Source of the DNA: Hymenopellis radicata
Lineage: Eukaryota; Basidiomycota; Agaricomycetes; Agaricales; Physalacriaceae
Assembly: GCA_015501595.1 (NCBI GenBank)
Contig: JADNRX010001086.1
Coordinates: 1-14,719, forward strand
Direction of reading: 5' to 3'
DNA: 14,719 nucleotides
The notes below the pieces were generated by a model. The model searched no databases and was not told the origin of the DNA. It saw only the letters and a list, made by a program, of their open reading frames with translations. A program made the translations under genes and the position numbers. This document shows positions 7,751 to 14,719 of the stretch, in pieces. Position 1 is the first letter of the stretch. Each line of letters opens with the position of its first letter.

Positions 7751-8442
7751 TGCATGTTAACTAAGGAGCGGGAGGGTGACAGTGACACTAGTACATCACG
7801 TTGAGTTACAGACCCGCCACATACAATACTAACGCATTTCTGGCCATCGAGACGGCCCATCTTCTTACGACCAGGACGACCAGTAATCGACGCCTGCGTA
7901 GTCTTTGAACCCGTCAGTGCCATTTGACCACCCACGGATCTGGGCTACTATCGATGGACGTTCTTTGCATGTCTGGGTCTTGGCTCAGCGCGTCGGTTGC
8001 CAAACGTGTACGCGCCACGATGCCGGTATGATATTACGGCCGTGACGTGCGTTAATGTCGGTGAAGCATATGCTCGGTGCACGCGACTTGGTGCGCCGAC
8101 CCTCCCCAATCACCCAGTCTGGAACCCCACATCTCTATCTCTGTTACCACCACACTATAGAGCTCATCGTTCTCGCCGATCAGTCGAGTCTACCTGATAC
8201 GATTCCGCATTAAACACGACTTTCATGCCGCTCGTGGATGCTTATGTAGCCAGCTTCAATTTACGCCTCGTTGAAGGTCGTAAAAGTTAACTCTAGCTTC
8301 GACTCGCCACCGGCACCTCTCACAAAATCGTTGTACTGCAGAAGCCGCAGTCAGATTGAAATAGGATAAGTACTACGCCACATTGCGCGAGATGAAACTG
8401 AAAAGACAATTCGGAGAAACGCACGCTACGCTCGCGGCTCGA
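7751..8442. other. Intergenic region between the tRNA and the transporter gene
   Basis: Downstream of the transporter stop codon and upstream of the tRNA, both on the minus strand. It presumably holds the transporter 3' untranslated region. The open frame on the minus strand at 7741-7935 overlaps the 5' end of the tRNA, contains a GRPGRKK AT-hook-like string and has no other support. No repeats or further RNA genes were seen. Confidence 0.5.
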
Positions 8443-9522
8443 CTAAGCATGTCGCCCCTCCGCCATGGCATACAATGTAGCCTTATCATTTGATTCGTCG
8501 ACCAAAGCCCGAAGGAATCCCTTCTCATTCCTGAGTAGTTGCGTCGGCGAGTCGAATTCAACAAGGTTTCCGGCATCAAGTACCATCTACGACGCCAGTT
8601 AGTAATCAGTTTGATAAATTTCTTCTAGGACACCCACAACTTTATCCGCATCCATGATTGTCTGGAGCCGGTGTGCAACAGTTATCAAGGTAACATCACC
8701 CTTCAACTCGTGACGAAGAGACGACTGGATGATCGAATCGGTCTTGTAGTCTATCGCAGAGGTTGCTGGAAAGTCGGAGACACGTTAGGCTCGTATTTCG
8801 GAATAGAAACAAAACCCCAACCTTCATCCAAGATTAAAAGTTTACTGCCTCTAACAATGGCTCTAGCAAGAGCAATGATCTGACGTTGTCCGACAGAAAG
8901 ATTCCCTCCGCCACTTGAGATCGTACTGTCGAGAGTAACACGACCCTCCTCGGTTTCGTCCTGAAGAGAGAATAGGCCGGCGGCTCGGAGTGCATCATTG
9001 AGCGAGGCATCATCGTATTGATCAAAAAGATCCAGGTTTTGGCGCAGAGAGCCGCTCAACAATTCCGGCTGTAGAACTATCACGACGTGTAAGAACAAGC
9101 ATTGACATATGACTCACCATCTGAGGTATTATAGTGATGCTTGTGCGAAGAGCATCCAGATTGACTAATGAGGTAGATAGACCGTCGTAGTAAACGTTAC
9201 CCTCGGTGAAGATGCATCTTAATAGGGACAAAGTCAAGGAACTCTTTCCGGACCCGGTTCTGCCGACTGAGAGGATAGATACAGATAAGCCGGTGTTCAT
9301 TCCAGGCATAAGGCAGCTCACCGACGCCGACACGCTCGCCAGACTTGATATGGAATGAAATGTCATGCAAGACTTTCGCTCCGTCAAGTGAATACCTCGC
9401 AGATAGATTTTCAACCCGTAGATCACCGCTGGCAGGCCAGTAAGCAGGCGGCTCTCCTTGGTTTGTCGCCTTGGGCTCTTGTTCGATTTGGATGTACTGC
9501 TGAATGCGCTCCAGGCTGTTTC
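8443..9522 (-). other. ABC transporter exons: second nucleotide-binding domain (NBD2) and C-terminus, intact
   Basis: Introns: 9267-9321, 9069-9117, 8766-8821 and 8587-8637, all joining in frame. Order of motifs: [31 protein letters not shown] (A-loop tyrosine present), Walker [10 protein letters not shown] (about 9240-9266), Q-loop [18 protein letters not shown], signature NLSVGQRQIIALARA (about 8877-8906), Walker B LLILDEATSAIDY across intron 8766-8821, H-loop VAHRLQTIMDADKV (about 8638-8680), then VEFDSPTQLL and a C-terminal ALVDES tail to TAG. The catalytic glutamate and switch histidine are present, so this domain would be ATPase-competent as written. Confidence 0.93.
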
Positions 9523-11117
9523 CTACATTCGGTTAGACCCAGAAAAGAGCAGACGAGCAGAATGCGAGCGTAGTACCTTGCACCTCGAACATGTTCAGAG
9601 TTCGAACCCACCACATGATCAGACCGCTGAAACCAACTACACGCCACGTTACTAAGCACTTGAGGCAAGAACGAAATAAACTGTACATACTGGCCAGGTT
9701 CAGAGAAAAGCCAGTTGAGCCTGCTTCTTGGTCTTTGAAATAGACCAGATAAGTGGCCAAGGCAGCAGCAAATATACCCCAAGAGAGTCGATGCGAAGGG
9801 ATATCCAACGGCCCAAGTCGATGAAAACTCTTGAAGCCCGCGTGTATCTATCGATACGGCGCAAAGACTCGTTGATGAAGGCTTCTTGCACTCCATAGGC
9901 GCGCACGGACGCTATGAAAGAATGAGCGGTATCGAACGCGACTGACAAAGTAGCTTACTCAGTCCCGCAATAGCCGCACCGAAACTATCTCAAGTGGTGA
10001 GGAAAATATGAGAACGAGTTAACTACGAACATACTGTGCAAGCACCGGCGCCTTCGCGTTCGCCATTTGTCGCTTAACACTCAGTTGCGCTTTCATGTAG
10101 ACCTGTCCGCAAAGAATACCGGCGATGGCAACCGCAGCCGAAGGTACCAAGAAGACAGGCGTGACAATGACGATCGCGCAGAGTTTGACGATCAAAGTCA
10201 TTGAGGCATTAAGCAGAAACTGGAACCACATGGCCACGGGCCCGTCAACTAGAAGAATCATCAGCTGCGGCATTTTCGGCGCGGACAGATACTGACTTGC
10301 TTGAATATCCTGGGTACATCTCGCAATTACTCTTGATGTAGGAGTTGTATCCAACCATCTACGCCACGTTAATGATGCATGTGAAGGCAAAGCACAGCTT
10401 ACTCACCGAAGAGTTGTACCAAGGATCGACTGCATGAGTTTGATGATGGAGGGATCTAGATGCGCGCAGAGTCCCGTACACGAATACTGCGACTGTGAAA
10501 GTATAACAAATGGCTGCGCCGACCGTTAAGGAGCCTACAGGTGGGACTTGGTTAGCGACGGAGTAGGGATCAAATGTACGTTGAGCTCACTGTAGATGCC
10601 AAGATAACTGATAGAACAACGTGTTCAGGACGCGATTTCCAGACAATAGGGGTTCACTTACTAGAGGACCGATATCTCCGCCGCGTCTCTTTTGCTCGTA
10701 CTGCGAAGCCCAGTACCCAATCCACCACGTTGGGAGACGTTGAACATTTTCTACGAGGGCAAAGCACCAATCACGGACAAAAAGTACATCCAGACATGAT
10801 TTCCACAGGCAGTGAAATAGAGTTTGAACTGACCGAAATATGAGATCGGGAACCACGGCAGGAGTACACGTACGACCAGGCCACCCAACATGGCCTTCCT
10901 CATCTCTTCCGCAACAATAAGCTTTCCGGAAGCCTTCTTATCTGCAGGACCATCGATCTCCTGAGCGCCTTTCTCTAGAGATGCTCGTCCTCCGTAGTTT
11001 CGTCCTTCAAACTCTGGGTTTACCCAGACATCCGATGCAGAACCTTGCGCACTGATACACCATCCGTAACAGATACTACAAATCCGCCATGGGTTGCGTA
11101 AGCGCAACATTATGTGT
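9523..11117 (-). other. ABC transporter exons: inter-domain linker and second transmembrane domain (TMD2)
   Basis: Introns: 10829-10873, 10608-10661, 10535-10590, 10359-10406, 10249-10296, 9985-10034, 9912-9958, 9637-9690 and 9523-9576. The linker (SASDVWVNPEFEGRNYGG, then a Lys/Glu/Ala-rich tract) precedes FKLYFTACGNHVWMYFLSV, WWIGYWASQYE, YYLGIYSSLTVGAAICY, LRASRS, LGTTLRWLDTTPTSRVIAR, YMKAQLSVKRQMANAKAP, HFGAAIAGLTSVRAYGVQEA and RWISLRIDSL. Two microexons occur: 10591-10607 (17 nt) and 9959-9984 (26 nt). Inferred frameshifts: losses near 11081, 11061, 10762 and 9777-9780, gains near 10692 and 10440. Confidence 0.88.
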
Positions 11118-12031
11118 CTATAGGGATAAGAGTTAACCGCAGCGGCCAATGTGCGAAACTGACACTAGAATAATTGTCCTCCTTTCACAAGATCTCCGGC
11201 AAAGCATTTTTCGACTATCCACTTGGCAGTATGAACACTGGGGGCCGTCAGTGAAGTGATCATATTCTGGAAGATATCCGCTCACTCGAAGAGCCAGGAT
11301 ATGTCCAGCAGGATGATGTTGCAGTCGAGTAGATCGCCCTAGAACAATGACCTTAGCACATTGTGACCGAGGGAACAACGCCATAACATGCCTTGCCAAA
11401 GTGACGCGAGCCTTCTGCCCTCCACTCAATGTTAGTCCTTTCTCGCCAACCTCAGTCTCATCGCCAGCATCGAACAGTGAGATGTCTCGCTCAAGTCCGC
11501 ACTGATAAATGACCTTTTTGTAGCGAGCTTCGTCAAAGAGAGCACCGAATATGATGTTCGCCTGAATAACGGTCAATCAACGTAACCTCACTCCAGAGAG
11601 ACCTACCTTGATCGTTTCGTTTTGAACCCAGGACTCTTGTGCAGCATACGCGATGCCTTTGCACGAGGAAGGTTATACCAAGGTTCTGACCCGATCGGAT
11701 AAAGTGCATCTCGCCTAGTTGACACATCGTGAGTTGTTAGAGGTATGCAGAGAGAAGCAACATCATTCACCGAGCAGAGCCATTAATAGCGATGTCTTTC
11801 CGGAGCCGTGGACCAACGATGAGGTTCAGACGTCGGGCTTGAAAGTTAGGCGGTCGTCAATCCTCAACAAAAACTTGCGCTTAGACGGTGGAAGTGAGCC
11901 ATCAACATCACTAGACCATGTAAAGGACGCGTTCTGAAAACCGATCATGGTAGACACGACATCCCGCCTGCAGGTATACACAGATTACCACCAGTGGTTG
12001 CGTCGCCGGCGAAAGCATCGATGAGCTCTGT
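11118..12031 (-). other. ABC transporter exons: first nucleotide-binding domain (NBD1), damaged
   Basis: Introns: 11715-11770, 11562-11606, 11339-11391 (GC-AG), 11238-11285 and 11118-11159 or -11165 (donor uncertain). The exon starting at 12031 leads to IGFQNASFTW and the Walker A region at about 11795-11815, where bases are missing so that GPTGSGKTS-like sequence is split between frames. AAQESWV (Q-loop), FDEARYKKVIYQCGLERD and LSGGQKARVTLAR (signature, about 11392-11428) are intact. Walker B reads NIILLD, then the following residues to DVHTAKWIVEKC are shortened by three bases in total. The H-loop THNVALT follows at about 11098-11117. Confidence 0.85.
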
Positions 12032-13900
12032 CTAAAAAAAATGAGCAGCACAATGCCGGGTGAGTATTGGTGCAACTCACGTCCTTCAGGAAATCGTTTA
12101 GACGGTCAACGGACACTTTGCCGGCGATAGAAGTCGTGATCAAGTTGAAGATCTCGTGAAGCTGCTGCTGCAGCATCTCGAAGACTGCCATACTGGAGAA
12201 GACAATAGAGGCTGTAAGCTCTCCTTTCATCACGATGGTCTTGAAAGCGTAGTCAGAGGGGGGGGACAATCACTGGAGAGAACGAAAGCAAGTACGCTAA
12301 AGGGAGAATTAGACTGCTTAGCTCCGCTACGAATGGCAAGACACTCACTAGACAGCATATGTGGCGATCATAGTAATGACCGGTATGATGAAGCTGACGT
12401 TAAAGGTTAGACCAAGTCTTAAGATCGGGAAGATGTGTTCCGCACTTTACAACTTCATTGAGGAGATCAAGAAGCTGTCGATACTTGATCCATATCATTT
12501 CGTTCTCACGCTTGGAGGTTATACGTTCGTCCATTCGAGTCTCCCAACCGAAGAGCTTGACCATGCGAAGAACGTTCATAACTGAAAGAGAGGTTTGCTT
12601 GAGGAGACAAGTCTGATAGGAAAAGAAACTCACTCTCAGTAACACTCTGAACACGGGCATCTGCCTTCTTAAGTCTATTTTCCTGCACGTGTGCGTAAGT
12701 TTGGCAATCAGTCCCGGAATCGAAGCATGACTATCAAGATGGCCAGACCGACGAACGCGCTGAGAACCAGTGAATATCGCAGAGTCGTAGCAGCAATAAT
12801 GAATCGAGCACACACCTCCATCCAAGAAGGGTGTACAGGAACAAAATGCAGAGTGCAATTTGTATAGGGACATAAGCGATGAACAAAAAGAAGTCTCTCG
12901 CATCCGTGACATTCTGTAGATCCGTCGAAACGAGGTTGTTAATCTTTCCGACCAGATTACTCGTGGCGAGTCGGGCTGAGATGCCTTCTTAGCGCCCTCC
13001 TTCTCAGCCTTGGTCTTCGTCGTGTTGGGGTTGGTGCTGGCGTTACTAGCCTGAACTGTAGATTCGTCACCATTGCCAGCAGAAGCGGCACCATCTAGCG
13101 TCGATTCTGCCTCGGATAAAGATGCATTGTCGGGCGTAGAAGGAGAGCTTGGTCGTTTACTGCCCTCACCTCCGGAACAGCAGCTTTCATACGAATACGG
13201 AGTGAGTGCTCAAACACGAGCTCGGTGAGAAGAGCTTGCAATCGGACGATGATCTTGGCCTGAAAGAGCGTGAGACAGCGGATGAACAAGCATGCTGATG
13301 TAGTTACCACAGTAACAAAGTACCGCTGGAAAACGATAGATGCTAGTACGGGTCCGAAGAGTAAGAACAAGATCCAAACATAAGGACGGATGAAAGCATC
13401 TTCTCCTCGCGTTTCAATGTATCTGTGATCACGAGATGATGTCGTCAAATACAAGGACATGATAGGTAAACTTACGCTAAAAGCCTATTGAGGCTAATAG
13501 GACTCGCGAACGAGAAAACGATGCGTAGCTCAATCATGAGTAAAAGATGTGCGTACTCCATACGGAAAGCCAGAACCAATCCCCAGAACAAATGACGCTT
13601 TGGTGCACCAGAGAAGACGTCCATATGCTCCACCTCACATCAGTACACGGCGGTGTATGAAAATGTAGAACTCACAGGGAATCTTGTCCTCTTCAAATAA
13701 TGACCATGATCAAAATCAGCCAAAGGCGGCAACTGCTCAAACGCCAGTTGCGGTACTCGGTACGCAAGAATTACCAAGGGGTCGAGATAGAAGAATGTGA
13801 TTAAAGAGAAAATTGATGAGGTTTGTTCCGGCGATGGTGTTGGAGAAGGATTCTACGGTGAGAAATGAGTATACGCGTTATGAGAGGGATGGAGCCGTAC
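12032..13900 (-). other. ABC transporter exons: L0 linker and first transmembrane domain (TMD1)
   Basis: Introns: 13853-13900, 13628-13675, 13423-13475, 13260-13307, 12760-12815, 12582-12633, 12394-12445, 12297-12348 and 12032-12080; a further possible one is 13111-13169. Diagnostic stretches are LADFDHGHYLKRTRFP, LFWGLVLAFRMEYA, FASPISLNRLLAYIETRGED, LTELVFEHSLRIRMK, KINNLVSTDLQNVTDARDFF, MNVLRMVKLFGWE and KGELTASIVFSSM, all typical of fungal ABCC TMD1. A Ser/Thr/Lys-rich variable loop lies at about 12960-13110. Inferred frame losses are near 12975, 12723, 12688 and in the eight-base G run at 12258-12265 (C run on the coding strand). Confidence 0.85.
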
Positions 13901-14669
13901 ATTGGGATCAACCGGAACATATGCGCGAGGTATGCCCAAAGGTAACACCACGCCGATGAAACCAAGCAAGGCAACCTTGGCCCAGAGGAGCTTGCCCTCA
14001 GCGGGATCTTGAATGGACAACGTAAATGTCATCAAAGGGAACACGTCCCGGTAGAAGTAGACGCAGAAAGTGGCTAAGACTGTCAAGTTGTAGTGCCGAG
14101 TTACAACTCTACTCCAGCCCGGCTGGATGTAGAGCGCGCTAAGCGCCAGCACGGATGCATAAAACTAGAATGTGCATGAAAGACGTGTTGACTACTAGCG
14201 GGCGAACTCACCAGTGTCACAGGAACGCCGATCTCGACCAAACTATCATACGGCCCAGTCGCGCCATTCCGAGGATGTCCCAGTAAGAGTGTCACCACTG
14301 ACAGGATGAAGACGGCGATAGAGAAAATGGCTCTCAATACATGTGGAAGAAAATGACGCGTCCTCCAAGTGCATCAATGTGTTCCGTCACTTTTGGCTGC
14401 GTCGCGTCTGCCGCATCCAACGGGTCGGTCGTCGCTCTCGCGTGAGAGGAAGCGCTTCACAGGCCGGGAACGATGAAGCCATGCAGTAGAAGGGTCAACG
14501 CAGATACGACGGCGACACGAAAGGAACGATGAGCGTGTCTACGTCGCTCCTTCCCAAAATTTCAATGAACATAAGACAGGCATAGATTTAGAACGTACGG
14601 GCTGGAGGAGCTGTTGAACCACAATACCGGGCCTGCCATAGGCAGCTGGAGCCCAAGGTCTGTGTACAT
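13901..14669 (-). other. ABC transporter exons 1-3: TMD0-like N-terminal membrane domain
   Basis: Exons 14599-14669, 14212-14538 and 13901-14164, with introns 14539-14598 and 14165-14211. They encode about five hydrophobic segments, including RVAVVSALTLLLHGFIV, AIFSIAVFILSVVTLLLG, FYASVLALSALYI, LTVLATFCVYFYRDV and VALLGFIGVVLPLGI. This matches the extra N-terminal domain of long ABCC proteins. The join at 14599/14538 is phase 2 and gives a continuous hydrophobic helix, which supports the ATG at 14667-14669. Inferred one-base losses lie near 14462, 14428 and 14341. The domain ends at RAYVPVDPN, a conserved tract before the L0 linker. Confidence 0.8.
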
Positions 14670-14703
14670 GATTGTTCAAGATCAAGCAAGAACTGAACTC
14701 TGA

Positions 14704-14709
14704 TTTAAA
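14704..14709 (-). promoter_or_regulatory. TTTAAA, possible TATA-like element upstream of the transporter start
   Basis: This palindromic AT hexamer ends 35 nt before the ATG. Only 50 nt of upstream sequence is in the window, so the promoter cannot be judged, and this distance would leave a very short leader. Confidence 0.15.
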
Positions 14710-14719
14710 GCTCGGCACC

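Larger units (their letters stand above)
8443..14669 (-). pseudogene. ABCC/MRP-type full-length ABC transporter gene, about 29 introns, multiple frameshifts
   Basis: ABCC proteins export drugs, conjugates or metabolites across the plasma or vacuolar membrane using two ATPase domains. All parts are found in order: N-terminal membrane domain, first six-helix domain, NBD1 (LSGGQKAR), linker, second six-helix domain (WLDTTPTSRVIARCTQDI) and NBD2 ([27 protein letters not shown]). ATG at 14667-14669 precedes a hydrophobic N-terminus; TAG is at 8443-8445. Introns are 42-60 nt and give in-phase joins that reproduce family sequence. Upstream of 9776 about twenty small indels break the frame, mostly loss of one base in a short run, and two gains (near 10440 and 10692). 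The 3' third is clean. It is either a young pseudogene or a locally poor consensus. The substrate cannot be inferred. Confidence 0.9.

Noticed and set aside
7741..7935. 64-codon minus-strand frame with GRPGRKK
   Set aside because: It overlaps the tRNA 5' end, and a single AT-hook-like string is not enough to support a gene.
9598..9612. GTTCGAACCC-like T-loop sequence suggesting a second tRNA
   Set aside because: No cloverleaf forms around it, and it lies within an exon of the transporter encoding WWVRTLN.
10574..10843. 89-codon + strand frame
   Set aside because: It is antisense to the transporter TMD2 exons and introns and has no independent support.
12156..12585. Two + strand open frames (84 and 74 codons)
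   Set aside because: Both are antisense shadows of the TMD1 exons.

Overview
The window looks like genomic DNA from a filamentous fungus, most likely a basidiomycete of the Agaricomycetes type. The main reason is a gene broken by about 29 short introns (about 42-60 nt), nearly all GT-AG with a CTAAC/CTGAC-like branch site. There is also an intron-bearing nuclear tRNA and several nested transposons. Assignments rest on motif recognition by eye; no database search was run.

Left part (1-3423): the 3' end of a non-LTR (LINE-like) retrotransposon ORF on the + strand, running in from beyond the left edge. It is split by a 1989-bp DNA transposon (986-2974) with near-identical terminal inverted repeats, a 2-bp target duplication and arrays of short subterminal repeats. 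Removing the element and one TG copy puts the retrotransposon ORF back in frame. Inside the insert are a degenerate minisatellite (about 1449-1703) and a run of well-formed fungal introns (1744-2466) that suggests a spliced transcript of unknown function.

Middle (3424-7222): about 3.8 kb without a gene I can recognise. It is partly CT-rich on the + strand, with a small CTAC microsatellite and two short hairpins. It ends at a 332-bp fold-back element (7223-7554) with hAT-like ends and an imperfect 8-bp target duplication. Next, on the minus strand, is a tRNA-Asp(GTC) gene with a 22-nt intron (7657-7750).

Right part (8443-14669, minus strand): one full-length ABCC/MRP-type ABC transporter gene in the order TMD0, TMD1, NBD1, linker, TMD2, NBD2. 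Splice sites and domain order are preserved and the last third (NBD2) reads cleanly. The first two thirds need about twenty small, mostly single-base, indels to be reconciled. Most are deletions explicable as a short run of identical bases losing one base. The locus is therefore either a young pseudogene or a gene whose consensus sequence is locally poor. The intact 1.4-kb retrotransposon ORF and intact NBD2 argue against a uniform error rate. The gene also has two microexons (17 and 26 nt) and one probable GC-AG intron.

The transposons show repeated insertion on the left; the tRNA and the transporter are the host genes. No operon-like relation between them is expected or seen.
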